Assembly (NCBI GenBank): GCA_022315425.1
Contig: JAIUPT010000032.1
Coordinates: 1,538,501-1,602,500 of the forward strand
Source of the DNA: Pseudevernia furfuracea
Taxonomy: Eukaryota > Ascomycota > Lecanoromycetes > Lecanorales > Parmeliaceae
Reading direction: 5' to 3'
DNA: 64,000 bases
Position numbers and translations under genes: made by a program. Every line of letters begins with the position of its first letter. The first letter of the stretch is position 1. Under the pieces are notes generated by a model. The model worked only from the letters and a program-made list of their open reading frames with translations. It had not been told where the DNA came from and did not search any database. This document shows positions 22,454 to 33,038 of the stretch, piece by piece.

Positions 22454-22924
22454 GAGTATCCGTAAGCAGAACTTATTAGAAGAAGGGCAAGGATGAGATG
22501 TTTGGGGGGAGAGTGGGGGCGCTTGGGGGTGTAGTGCCGCTAGTGCGCAGCTGGGACCAAGCCGAGCTCCCGAGCAAGCCCCAGGAGCCAGGGATTCTTA
22601 GGGCCGCGGAGCTCACCCTTGGAACGGTCCCTGGGCCGGCGGTTATGAAGTACTGTAGCTAGTGCAGCGGAGAAATACTGTACCAGTGGGCCGTGGCGAT
22701 CTTGTCTAGAACTTTTGAAGCCTAGGTACTCCTCCATGGCGGCGCAGTATCCACAGCGTCATATATATTCATTGAGAGTGAAAACCAAAGCAAGAAAGCT
22801 GCAATTGAGAGTTTCATTATCTTACTCTGCAGGGGTTGGTTGATTGCACCTGAGGTGCTATAGAATAAGCCCAAAAAAAGTTACACAAAAACATCTATAC
22901 GCGAGCGTGGCACCGTTTCTCACC

Positions 22925-25900
22925 ATGGCAACCAGCAGCACGCAGACATCCCCTACTTCTAAGTTAAACACTACTCCCGGAGCCTTCCCTTCAACCCCAA
23001 CGTCAGCAGAAGCTCCATCGCCAACTGTCGTATCCTCCCAGCTTAGTCTATCACAAGCCGTCTACAAGCGAAGGGCAGAATATACAAGGCCAAGAAGAAT
23101 CAGAGTCAAGATCGGCACATGGAATGTTGCGTCGCTGAGTGGGACAGAGAAAGACGTTGGGGGCTGGTTTGTAGACGGCAAAGGTGTCTCTGAATCTCTG
23201 TCAGGCTTAGACATCAAGGATGATGGTGAATCACGAAGCAACGGTCAGAATAGAGTTCTAGACATCGAGAGCGTGGCGGAACAAGAGGAGAGACGATCGA
23301 AAAAGAGATCGACTATACCAAAAAACGATCCAGGATCCATACCAGGAGGTGACGAAATCGGTCTATACGTCTTAGGTCTTCAGGAAATTGTCGACATAAG
23401 CTCAGTAGCCGAAGCTTTACGCCCATACAATGATCCCCTTCCTGGCAGGAAATGGAAGCAGGCCGTTGCAGAAGCATTACCAGATGGTTATCAGCGAGTA
23501 GCGGAACAGCAACTGATAGGCTTGTTCCTGGTCGTCTACGCCTCCTCTGAAATTGCCCCAACAATATCTTCTGTCAGTACCACAAGCGTCGGAACTGGTC
23601 TTGGGGGTTACATGGGCAACAAGGGCGCTGTGACAGCTCGCATTGTCCTTGGCGAGACTACACGAATGGTCTTTGTGAACTGCCATTTGACCGCTGGTGT
23701 CGAAAAAGGCAACCTCGAACGTAGGAATTGGGATGCATCTCAGATTCTTCAGCGAACGAAGTTTGATCCAATTGATGACGGTGGAGGCGTTATCGAGGAA
23801 TTTGGTGAAGGCATCGGAGACGCTGACTTCGCTTTTTGGTTCGGTGATCTCAATTACAGACTGGAGAGCATGCCAGGAGATGACGTTCGGAGATTGCTTA
23901 TGCTCCATACGAGGAACGAGTATGGAGTACAGCAGGCGTCGAGTAAGAGAATTGAAAATGAGCTCGCAAAGCCAGAATCGCCAACATTCACCCGCAACCA
24001 GGAAGCTGCCAATCGTCCTTCTAAAGATCATACCTCACCTACTCACACTAATATTGAAAGTTCTATCGACCACTCAGTATCTTCGTCCACTACTAAACTG
24101 CCGAGCCATGAAACACTCGATCCCGCCTCTGACCCAGCATCTCTCCAGACTACACTCTCTTCACTTCTCGCCCACGATCAGCTACATTCTCAGATGCTCT
24201 CACGGAAAGCTTTCCACGATGGGTGGCGGGAAGGGGTCATTGACTTTCTACCTACATACAAATACGATGTCGGAAGCGTTGGTATGTTCGACTCAAGTGA
24301 GAAGCAACGAGGCCCGAGCTGGTGTGATCGAATTCTATACCGGACTCGTAAGGACAGACTGGAATATGAGCAAAGAGTCCGAGACGAGGAGATTGCCAAG
24401 AAGAGGGACAACGAGATGAAGTTGCAAGGAGTCGTGGACGCATTGACCGATGAACCTGTCTTGTTTGATTATGATCCAGAGACGGATGGTGCAAACAGTG
24501 AAAACGACGAAGCCAACGAGCAATCTCCAGATGCTGAATTGGTGACTACGAAAGCTGGTTTTGAGGACAGACTAAATCTCGATTACTACAAGTCTCATCA
24601 ACGAGTCCTCTCATCGGACCACAAGCCATTGGATGCTGTCTTCACTCTAGACTACGATGTCGTTGATCCCGAAATAAAGGCTAAGATACATCAAGAAGTC
24701 GCCCGCGAGCTAGACAGAGCAGAGAATGAAGGGCGGCCAGTCGTCACGATTGTGATTGACCATCAGAGAGACAGTGACAGCACCCAGACCGATTCTTCTT
24801 CTCCAAAATTCGAGGGCGTCGACTTTGGTCATGTAAAATACGATCATGTCAAGACCAGAAGTGTCACTATAGCAAATACTGGTCGTGTCCCTGCCACTGT
24901 TGGTTTCGCAGATCGCTCTATGGAGCCTGGCCAACCCGGTGGTGTTGCTCCTCCATGGGTGAAGATCAGTTTCGACCGCCCTCCTGACAATAAGAACACC
25001 AACCCTGCTGCATTACAAGAGTACACGCTGAACCCCGGCGATGCCATCAACGTCGAACTAACCCTCCACGTGAACGACCTCGATCTTGTTCGCCGTCTCA
25101 GTGATAAAGTAGAAACGCTGGAAGATGTCCTTGTCCTCCGAATTCACAACGGCCGCGACCACTTTCTTCCCGTACGTGGCGACTGGCTGCAATCTGCTTT
25201 TGGACGCTCGATTGAGAAGTTGGTGCGAATGCCAGAAGGAGGTGTGAGGAGATGGCAGCATCAAAAGCCAGATAGCAGTAGCCATGGAGATGAAGGGGTA
25301 AAGTGGTCGGCTCCGCGCGAAGTGTTCCGGCTGACGGAAGCGATAGAAGACCTCGTTGAGAGAGCGCTTGCGCAATGGGGGATGACGGGAAATACCGATA
25401 AGGCGCCCTGGGAAAAAGACGTGGGCTGGCCATTCAGAGGGTGGACTTCGGACGAGAAGCAGAGAGCGATGCTGAGGGAGAGAGTGAGGGAAGGTCTAGA
25501 CTCTGATCAGCCATTCTCCGAAACCTTCCCACCGGAGGTCGATTCGTTGCAAAGGCTTGAGGCTGTTGCGGAGACGTTAGTGCAATTTCTCAAAAGCCTA
25601 GAAGATGGGATCGTCACCGAAGCGCTATGGCTGGAGCTGGAGCAAGGCATGCTGGAGCGTGAGAAGGCAAAGAAAACGCTCTCCGACGAAGATGAACGGA
25701 CGTGGATCCTGGATACCCTGTCGATCGCACCAGCTCACAGTGTTTCTTTTACTTTCGTCACCTTCATGCTCGCCCGCGTCGCTAACGAAGTCGCTCCTTC
25801 GAACCTCCCATCATCAGAGGATAGAAAAGCCGATGCAGGAAGCCTTCGCACGCAAATCGATGCCGCGTACGCAGGGATACTTGGAGAAGCCATGATGCGC

Positions 25901-26002
25901 CTGCCTGCCGCATCAAAGGGTAAGGAGAGGAAGGCTAGTGAGGTGAGAAGAAAGCACGTAGTCGAAGTATTTTCGAGTTCGAAAATGGGTGATGGGAGTT
26001 GA
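22925..26002 (+). CDS. OCRL-like inositol polyphosphate 5-phosphatase
   Basis: An intronless frame of 1025 residues from ATG 22925. The catalytic domain begins RVKIGTWNVASLSG and has YVLGLQEIVDI, GYMGNKGAV, MVFVNCHLTAG, FWFGDLNYRLE (about 304), PSWCDRILYRT (about 464) and LSSDHKPLDAVF (about 564): all metal- and phosphate-binding motifs of type II 5-phosphatases. An ASH-type beta domain (VDFGHVKYDHVKTRSVTIANTG) follows, and the C-terminus (EDLVERALAQWGM onward) resembles the inactive RhoGAP module of OCRL/INPP5B. Such enzymes remove the 5-phosphate of PtdIns(4,5)P2 on endosomes and Golgi. A Ser/Thr/Pro-rich insert of about 75 residues interrupts the catalytic domain between HTRNEYG and LLAHDQLHSQM. 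A TATATAT element lies near 22761. Confidence 0.9.
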   Translation: MATSSTQTSPTSKLNTTPGAFPSTPTSAEAPSPTVVSSQLSLSQAVYKRRAEYTRPRRIRVKIGTWNVASLSGTEKDVGGWFVDGKGVSESLSGLDIKDDGESRSNGQNRVLDIESVAEQEERRSKKRSTIPKNDPGSIPGGDEIGLYVLGLQEIVDISSVAEALRPYNDPLPGRKWKQAVAEALPDGYQRVAEQQLIGLFLVVYASSEIAPTISSVSTTSVGTGLGGYMGNKGAVTARIVLGETTRMVFVNCHLTAGVEKGNLERRNWDASQILQRTKFDPIDDGGGVIEEFGEGIGDADFAFWFGDLNYRLESMPGDDVRRLLMLHTRNEYGVQQASSKRIENELAKPESPTFTRNQEAANRPSKDHTSPTHTNIESSIDHSVSSSTTKLPSHETLDPASDPASLQTTLSSLLAHDQLHSQMLSRKAFHDGWREGVIDFLPTYKYDVGSVGMFDSSEKQRGPSWCDRILYRTRKDRLEYEQRVRDEEIAKKRDNEMKLQGVVDALTDEPVLFDYDPETDGANSENDEANEQSPDAELVTTKAGFEDRLNLDYYKSHQRVLSSDHKPLDAVFTLDYDVVDPEIKAKIHQEVARELDRAENEGRPVVTIVIDHQRDSDSTQTDSSSPKFEGVDFGHVKYDHVKTRSVTIANTGRVPATVGFADRSMEPGQPGGVAPPWVKISFDRPPDNKNTNPAALQEYTLNPGDAINVELTLHVNDLDLVRRLSDKVETLEDVLVLRIHNGRDHFLPVRGDWLQSAFGRSIEKLVRMPEGGVRRWQHQKPDSSSHGDEGVKWSAPREVFRLTEAIEDLVERALAQWGMTGNTDKAPWEKDVGWPFRGWTSDEKQRAMLRERVREGLDSDQPFSETFPPEVDSLQRLEAVAETLVQFLKSLEDGIVTEALWLELEQGMLEREKAKKTLSDEDERTWILDTLSIAPAHSVSFTFVTFMLARVANEVAPSNLPSSEDRKADAGSLRTQIDAAYAGILGEAMMRLPAASKGKERKASEVRRKHVVEVFSSSKMGDGS

Positions 26003-27587
26003 TACTGGACTGGGTCGTTGAGGCATATATCTCTGTCATGAAGCCCTCTACATCGTTATGGCGAGCATATCGCCGAAACCATTTATTGATTATACGAGTA
26101 CACGAGAGAATCCCTACACGAGAGCATGCCGAGCCACTGCCCAGTGCCCAATACACCAGCCAACTTGAGGTATCCTCGGCTCTGGCTGTTGGATTTCGTA
26201 CCGTCTGTGAATGATGCACGCCGTGCACAATTCCCTCCTGTGCGCCATGTACTAGTACCAGCCGATTGGAGGGTTTGGACACCCTGGCTGTTGACCCCCC
26301 ACCGCTACGGCTCTCTTTCCATTTTGAGCTTTTGAAAACTCCGGCCGTTGAAACTTCGTGTGCTCGTGGTGCCGACTCCTCCGAATACATACCTACCCTT
26401 CTTTCTCGTTTTGGCCTTCCCTTGGTGGGTGGTCGACCGAAAACTTATCAACCGTTTGTTGCAAGTGTGGTCAGAGGTATTTTAGGGTTCGTATGAGGTT
26501 CGATTCCTAATGTGGCGCTGGTACAATGGCGTTGCGGTGCTTTCTATATTCTGCAAGTCAGGGGGACACAAGTTTTTGCCATGTTTGGTATTCTCTTTTC
26601 GGCATTTTGGAATAGTTACCTTGGGAAGAGTCGACTTTTCCTGGCTTAATACCCACGAGAGAGAGAGAGTATGCATGGATGCAACGACAGGAGCTTTAAC
26701 ATGCCTTTTTTTTTTTTTTTTTTTTTTTTTGGGCAATCTACAACCCCCCCCCCCCCCCGAGATGGATGTACAGTAATACTCTCTGGGGGAAACCCACTCA
26801 CATGTGCCGACATTCCCGAAGCAACTCACCAACAGCCCGGCCATTACGTGGTCCCCAAACCGTCAACAAACTTGCCTCGCTCATCAAGTCATCCATCCTC
26901 GAGTTAGTTACCTACCTCTCATTCAATTCGCTCTTTCATACACTGATATCGTGAACACTGCACCTCTTCTTTTTCAAGTACCTTGGCTCCTTCAATATCT
27001 GTTGACGCTCGCTCGCTCGGGTTCTTTGTCACCCTCAATTTGTATTTGTGGACGGAGACCATTCTTCCCATCTGTCCGGCATTGTTCAGCCATTTCTGCT
27101 CCCATTGTCCCCGCGAACCGCCGGGGGGGGGGGGTTCACTTCTGCAGAGTGACGGTGGTACCTAGATTTTACCCCGTCCCAAGTTGATGCTAACTTAGCG
27201 TGCTAGCTAAGTCTTCTGTTGACTAGGTAAGGTAGCTTGGGCAGTCGATGTCTTGGTATGGTTCTGGGTATTTTCCAAGACAAGTAATAGTTTTCTATTC
27301 TCACTACCAAAATGATTTTGAACAAGAGCAAGGGAAGAGTGTATGTGTAAAATGTCAAAAAGAATTAGTGTATTTGCTCGTGGCTCCAATCAGCACTTGA
27401 CTGAGCACGATCTACTACCTCGAATACCATACAATTAATGCCTCGTAACATTGTTTGCGTCCATCCAACGACGACCTCGGCGAGCGTCGAGCACTCATTT
27501 CCAAGTCCGGATTTTCCAGTAACAGCGAACGCATTGTCCAATCTATCTGTAAAACCAAGACTCCAAACGTCGTAAGCAAAAGGGTTA
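26003..27587. other. Long convergent intergenic with homopolymer runs
   Basis: No gene is seen between the two converging coding regions. The interval contains T25 at 26706-26730, C15 at 26744-26758 and a G10 run near 27123-27132. The open frames crossing these runs are artefacts of low complexity. Confidence 0.5.
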
Positions 27588-29093
27588 TCAGCTCAGTCTC
27601 CCGACCACATCTAAACATCCATCCAATGCTCCTTCCAATTCTCCTACCCGATGTTTCAATACTTCGTTCTCCTCTTTCAGAATTCTAACAACGCTCCAAG
27701 CTTCCGACGCTTTGATGCCTTCACAGTTGGTACAGGGATGAACAGGCGCGGCTTTTGCTGCATGTTGACCCTGGGGCAGGCGAAGAAGCGAAAGTTGCGC
27801 TGTCGACGCTGGTATGTGAAATTCATGTGTTCGGTTGGCATCTGGGGAATTCGCAGTCGACGCGGATGACACGGACAAGATAGGCGACTGAGCGCCGTTC
27901 CGTCTTGAGAAGACGCTATCGGCGGAGCTGTCGTCTTCGGACTCGAAACCAGAGTCGCTGACAGTATTTGAGCGACTGAGGCCGCGATAGCCGCTGCTTG
28001 GAGAGGTAACGTCCCCAACAACTCGTATGGTTCGCTTTCTCGTTTCCTCATCTTCTCGACGCGCTTGCTTCTCCTGTGCTAGCTCATCCACCAAGTTCAT
28101 CATGGCTTCGTCTTGCTCCGCAAACTTGGCTGTCATACCATCAAGTTGCATCTTTAAATGTCTAGCTCTGGTCTCAGCGCCTTCCGACTCTTCGGCTACA
28201 GTCTCCTTCTCCGCAGTCATATCGCGCAGTGCTACTGTGCGCTCTTTGTAGGCCATCTGTAATCGCGATAGCAAACCTTCAGCTTGCTGCTGTAGATTTT
28301 TGAAAGAAGCGGGCGAGAAGGGGTTCGCAGGTTCGTTGGGGTTGGGGAACAGAGCGGCGCTGATGTCCATTTCGAGTAGCTCATCGTTGAGCTCGTCCGG
28401 CAGCGGCGTGGATTTCACCAAGGAGGCTTTGCTCGAGAAAAAAGAGAACCGTTTCGCCATTGCAGGCTTTGGCGAAATCTGCGCAGTTGGGAGCCGTTGC
28501 GGCAGATTGGTAGCTCGTATGTCGGGCGATGCACCGATAACGTCTAAAGGATCGCCCTTCTCCTTCGTTGGCGACGGTATGATTCCAATGCTGATAGGTT
28601 CAGACTCGCCCTTAAACCAATCCGCGAGCTTTCCAGTCTTCTCTTCTGACTTGCCTGTGAGTATGGAGAATCTGTTAGATCGTGTTGGCGATGACTGCCG
28701 CGACTGCTGGGGAGAAGAGTAAAAGGTGTCCAGTTGTGGGGACGGGTCAAGTTGAGGTATGCGGGAAAGTTGAGGTGTGGACAAGATTCTGGAGTCGGAA
28801 GATCGAGTTATGAAAGGTGGCAGATCACCGGTGGATCGGGCCAAACCTGTGACGGTTCGCTGATGTGATTTAGTCGGCTCGGTGATAGGGCGGTCAGCTA
28901 TGGATGCCAAGTGCGTTGATGGTGCTATCGATACTGGATCTGGTGATTCAAGCAGATTATGGGAGGCATGCTGGCGTAGAGTAGATGCCTGAGGGTCGCT
29001 GGCTATGCAGCTCAAATTCTGCGAAAGTGAAACTGTCCTGGATGGCATGTGTGGGCGAGGTGAATTTCCGGTATTGGAAAAGATGTTGAGCAT
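27588..29093 (-). CDS. Conserved-looking coiled-coil protein, function unknown
   Basis: An intronless frame of 501 residues. Residues 1-250 are Ser/Pro/Thr-rich and probably disordered, with basic patches such as SPTRSNRFSIL and AMAKRFSFFSSKASL. Residues 262-355 form a heptad-rich coiled coil (LLSRLQMAYKERTVALRD onward). A Ser-rich linker is followed by a distinct C-terminal block, 453-501, with CTNCEGIKASEAW and a second short coiled coil ending LDGCLDVVGRLS. The CxxC and the Trp suggest a conserved module, but I cannot name the family. Two Ser/Pro-rich parts would be expected phosphorylation targets. Function is not assigned. Confidence 0.75.
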   Translation of the reverse strand: MLNIFSNTGNSPRPHMPSRTVSLSQNLSCIASDPQASTLRQHASHNLLESPDPVSIAPSTHLASIADRPITEPTKSHQRTVTGLARSTGDLPPFITRSSDSRILSTPQLSRIPQLDPSPQLDTFYSSPQQSRQSSPTRSNRFSILTGKSEEKTGKLADWFKGESEPISIGIIPSPTKEKGDPLDVIGASPDIRATNLPQRLPTAQISPKPAMAKRFSFFSSKASLVKSTPLPDELNDELLEMDISAALFPNPNEPANPFSPASFKNLQQQAEGLLSRLQMAYKERTVALRDMTAEKETVAEESEGAETRARHLKMQLDGMTAKFAEQDEAMMNLVDELAQEKQARREDEETRKRTIRVVGDVTSPSSGYRGLSRSNTVSDSGFESEDDSSADSVFSRRNGAQSPILSVSSASTANSPDANRTHEFHIPASTAQLSLLRLPQGQHAAKAAPVHPCTNCEGIKASEAWSVVRILKEENEVLKHRVGELEGALDGCLDVVGRLS

Positions 29094-29519
29094 TGATGCA
29101 AACGGTAAAGTGACGAGTAGAGTAGAGTCCTTTGTGGGGCGTTCCTGCTACACAGCCAGGACTGATACCAGGCTGGCGGAATGTCTTGGCTTCCACAAAA
29201 TCTCCGCTTTGCACCAATTGAAGTAAGGGCTGCAGCTGTTGGCTCAGATTTAAGCTACTCCGTACTGTGGAATGTTCGTTCGCCGATAGATGATGACGGA
29301 TAAGCTTCTGGCGCAAACGGCGAAGGCCACTGACAGCTTCCGTACAGCGTTGATTACGATGAGTGATGCTCAGATATGTAATGGAGGAATGATTGAAGTG
29401 AAAAAAAAAGGGCGAGGGTGAGTCTTTCACCGGGAGGTTGGAGGTTTTGCGCGTGGCAGGTTCGAGGGCTCAAAAATGAAAAGGCGGGGATTTCAGCCTT
29501 ATCGAATCCGGCTTACTGC
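29094..29519. promoter_or_regulatory. Upstream region of the 501-residue coiled-coil gene
   Basis: No gene is seen. The interval runs from the ATG of the minus-strand gene to the left inverted repeat of the adjacent element and contains an A9 run near 29400. Confidence 0.3.
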
Positions 29520-30175
29520 ACGGTGCTGGAACGGTGTATAGACGGTTTTTTTCTTGACACGTTTTAGGTGCCCACCTCCGCCTTTAGGCGATGAAGATTT
29601 TAATACGTTTCTTAAAAGAAACGGTGTCAAACTTTAATACGTATTTCTAGAAATACCGTAGCTAAAAAGAAACCGTTCTGACACCGTAACTATTCAGAAA
29701 CCGTATCTTGTCAACCTTCCTTGATCCGATACCAGCTTCCGACAGGGTCCAGGGTCTACCAGGTAACCCAACAGCCCCACCCCCACCAGCCCCACCAGCC
29801 CCCACACCGGGCCTCCACTAAGTAAGGGGAAGTCACCCCCGCGATCTAAATCGCTCATTTTTGCACTCAAATTTAGAAGAGCGTTGATTTTTCTCGATAT
29901 ACAGTACTTCCGAGTACTTGGCTTGGCATTTTCTAATAATTTAACAGTAGATTATTGGTGTCGCAATTCTTTTAAGTAGATGGTTGGTATCTTGGTTCTT
30001 TTAAAATAACCGTATCTTCTATAGAAACGTAACTTGATTAGAACTGTTCTTCTACCGTACTAAAAATAATATCGAATCAAATTTATAACGTGATAAAAAA
30101 TAAACGGTAACATGGTACCGCTACCTAGAAACCGCCAAAAGGCGGTTCCACTAACCGATACCGTTCCAGCACCGT
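29520..30175. mobile_element. 656 bp non-coding element with 16 bp terminal inverted repeats
   Basis: ACGGTGCTGGAACGGT at 29520-29535 is repeated exactly in inverted orientation at 30160-30175. The interior is AT-rich except for a short C-rich island near 29768-29815, has no coding frame, and is full of ACCGT/ACGGT words in both orientations. Palindromic CCGCCTTTNGGCGG-like hairpins occur near both ends (29577-29590 and 30132-30145). This is the layout of a MITE or a decayed DNA transposon. No target-site duplication is evident, so the superfamily is undetermined. Confidence 0.6.
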
Positions 30176-30657
30176 TTTTTGAACTCATAGACCTCCGCTA
30201 AGGTAGGCACTTCTAAACTAGCGCCGGCGTTTTAATGTCCCGATATTTCTTGGCATTTGACAATCCTCTACTCGGCCTCGCGAACTGTATACGATAGAGC
30301 AACCAAATTTTGTCAAGATTTCAGGATACCAAGAGTGATAAGGATGAAAGATGGATTATTCTACCGAATTAACTACCATATAAGATACTTCCTTCTAGCC
30401 AAAACGTCCATCTGACCCTCGTTTGGAACCGTATCTTATATGCAATGTAGGGTCTTTGACCCCATAGAAACCGAGTGATATTGCCGACATGCGCAGTGGT
30501 CATAGCGAAAACATGGCTGAGAATCCCACATTTTGACAAATTTCACCCCTTCCTAGTCTTATATCTCATTATCTTCGAGGAAGTCGGTGCCTTCTTTCTA
30601 TACACAGATATATATAGATTTAGTTTGTGCAAAGAGCTCTACACTCTTGCGTTCATC

Positions 30658-32099
30658 ATGCTTCCATCCTATCTCCAGCCTTTTTACTGGGACTCTCAAG
30701 CTAAGTCTGAGCATCTCAAAGCCAGCGGTCCGTCTAGGCCAACGGAATCTACTATCGAAACAGAATCCTCTTATCCAAGAGAATCACAGAAGGCTAAACC
30801 AGAACATCGCAAACGACCGTTAGAAATAGGCTCGACGACTGATCGTACGCACCATTTCGAATATCAATCAGATTCCTCATCAAAGCGGGCTCGTCATACT
30901 ACGGACCAGACTTCAGTAACAAAGGCCCCGGAATTTAGCGTTGATGATGGGCACGGTTCGACCTCAAATACGGACGTGCAAACGTCGAGTGGTCAAGGAA
31001 AACTGCGCGAAGACCCAGCAAGGCTTTCCAAGATAGGCCATTGGTTGGATTCATATACTTCCGCCGTATACCACAGACCCAAAGGTCTCCGCAAGGAGCG
31101 TTGCCACACCAAGCCAAGCCTCTCCCCCGAGTCTGCGAACCGCAGCGAAGGCGCCTCCCCTATCCTGTCCGATATCATCACCGACGCCAATAAGGCACTG
31201 CCTGAGCCAATAAAGACTCGAGCTGTTGAGAGTCTGGGATTGCCGGAACAAGACCAAGAATGGCTGAAAATGGCTAGAAAGGAGATGGAGATGGCCACTT
31301 ATATTACATATCTTTCCGACCCTAGCGATGATCTGGCATTTGAATGTTGGAAGCGGGCGGTGTCTGGGGGTCGCGCAGAAAGTGTCATACCTCGACCCAC
31401 GAGCGAAATCATCGGACGTGTAGGCCTTTATTTATCATACCATGACCTAGAGGCTAATCCAGTATCCAGATTAAGCAACAACAGCATCAGACACGTACTC
31501 ATTTTGTGGAATGCTGTCGACCGCAGATCCTTTCATGGTACAAATTTCTTGAAAGTGACGCAGAATCCGTGGCAAGCCGAGTCCGCTATCTTCTTGACCA
31601 AAAAAGATTTCAATGCCCCGAAGAACACTACAATGTTGGTTCATATCCTCATAGCGCTGGGTACCCGCTGACCGCGTATCAGGTGGGTGGCTATCGTTTC
31701 TGCGCCCCTCAGCTACGGGAAGCCCTGGGCTGGAGGTTCTATGGGAAGCCTCGGAGATCGGGTTGGGAGCACGAGGGGATGGAAGACGAGATCAATGGCG
31801 AGTTCATCTGCTTTTTGACGACGGTTTTGGAGTTCCTCCTTCGAGAGTTTAATACCGGTGTGCATGTCAAGGCCCGGTTCAGCATGACGAGAGTTCGTCC
31901 GATCTACCATCAACACTGGGTTACCTGGTGTTATCTTCAAGAAACGACTAGGCAGAAAATTGTTGCCGATCTTCAAAGATACGTTAAGACAAAAAGGGCG
32001 GAGAAGGGGCGGGGCAAGTCGAGCACGGAGTCTTCCCTACCCAAACCTTTTGTTGATCCTTTCGATGTGAAAGATCGCGAACCCGGTTTTCCTGCTTAG
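30658..32099 (+). CDS. Unrecognised protein, probably two exons
   Basis: The frame begins at ATG 30658 (MLPSYLQPFYWDSQ); a TATATATA element 45 bp upstream may be the TATA box or part of the leader. The first half is Ser/Thr/Arg-rich and polar; the second half, from about 31230, looks folded (WLKMARKEMEMATYITYL, then YLLDQKRFQCPEEHY, GGYRFCAPQLREALGWRFYG, HWVTWCYLQETTRQK). The two halves are in different frames. An intron 31420-31526 (donor GTAGGC, acceptor CCGCAG) joins them to 444 residues; a one-base frameshift in a decaying gene is the alternative. It is flanked by repeats on both sides. No family is recognised. Confidence 0.5.
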
Positions 32100-32744
32100 A
32101 GACATTCTTAGCATCTACTTATATACGACGGATTCTCGAAAGAAATCGACCTCGTAAAATTACTAAAAATGATAACCCTTTTACTTGCATTAACACAAAT
32201 GATCATCTTGCCCCATTACATGAACGAACGCCCCATTCTCTTCATTCGATATGGCTATGTCAACATAATATCAGCAACCATAGGACAAGATAGATTTCGG
32301 TACAGCCCATTATATCTCACTGATATTCATCATTTCCTTATATGAATCGATCTAGCGATCAGAGGAGATACGCCTAGAGCACTAAAGGGCGATATCAGAT
32401 TTTAAGGTCTGTAATCAATCAACTTCGCAACCTTTCGATATAGCAAATGAATATACTAAGAGAAGTATTTATTGGAGATAAAAATGGCTGGGGAGCACAT
32501 CCTTAGATTACAGACTTTGTTCCCCTCGAAGAAAGTCCGAAAGAAAGTCTAGGCGAAATATTCTTAAAAAGAAGGTCTCAGTCTCTAGATCGCAAAGATC
32601 GTTTTCTAGCAGCAGCATGAGGGAGAGTGTCAAGAGAACACCCTTGAGGGCTTCAGTCAAGCTGAAGACCCTCATGGACGACCAAGTTCATCATTTCTGG
32701 CGCCGCACTCAGAGGTCTCAAGCTCTAAGCGCGATTTTTGTATT
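32100..32744. other. AT-rich intergenic
   Basis: No gene is seen. The stretch is AT-rich from about 32100 to 32600 and lies between the unknown gene and a retrotransposon tail, which suggests more decayed repeat DNA. Confidence 0.35.
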
Positions 32745-33038
32745 TTGACGTACAATTTCATCATGTTGGCACGAAGGGATCATTTCTTATGGGGCATAGA
32801 GAGATCAAGTGGCGCAGAGAAATCACTGACAACGCAGCGAGGTACGAGAACTCATCATCATATGGGGGCAGGTGCCCCGAAAGGGCGTGTTTTAGATAGA
32901 ATAGTAATCCATCCCTGGGGTGGGACTCCCGGGGGTAGATACATCCGGCTGGGCCTTAGACGCCGGTAAAGCCCTCCGCGGAGTAACCCGTATGGTGTCC
33001 GGTACGACTTAATCAATCAATCAATCAATCAATCAATC
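32745..33038 (+). mobile_element. Probable 3' end of a LINE (Tad-like) retrotransposon
   Basis: A GC-rich segment (about 32860-32995) with the phrase AAAGCCCTCCGCGGAGTAACCCGTATGGTG ends directly in seven AATC tetranucleotides (33011-33038). A GC-rich 3' UTR closing with a short tandem repeat is typical of fungal non-LTR elements, most of which are 5'-truncated copies. No reverse transcriptase or other coding part is present, so this rests on the ending alone. Confidence 0.4.
33011..33038 (+). repeat. (AATC)7 tetranucleotide repeat
   Basis: Seven uninterrupted AATC units. It may be the replication-slippage tail of the LINE fragment just upstream rather than an independent microsatellite. Confidence 0.9.

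Noticed and set aside
26488..26500. GGTTCGATTCC, a T-arm-like tRNA signature
   Set aside because: No matching acceptor stem, D-arm or anticodon arm can be built around it.
26706..26730. T25 as the reverse complement of a retrotransposon poly(A) tail
   Set aside because: No retroelement coding remains or target duplication flank it.
26482..26844. Open frames on both strands crossing the poly-T/poly-C runs
   Set aside because: They exist only because homopolymers contain no stops; they encode poly-Phe or poly-Lys/Pro runs.
29520..30175. Assigning this TIR element to Fot1/pogo or mariner
   Set aside because: No TA target duplication is present at the ends and no transposase remnant is recognisable.
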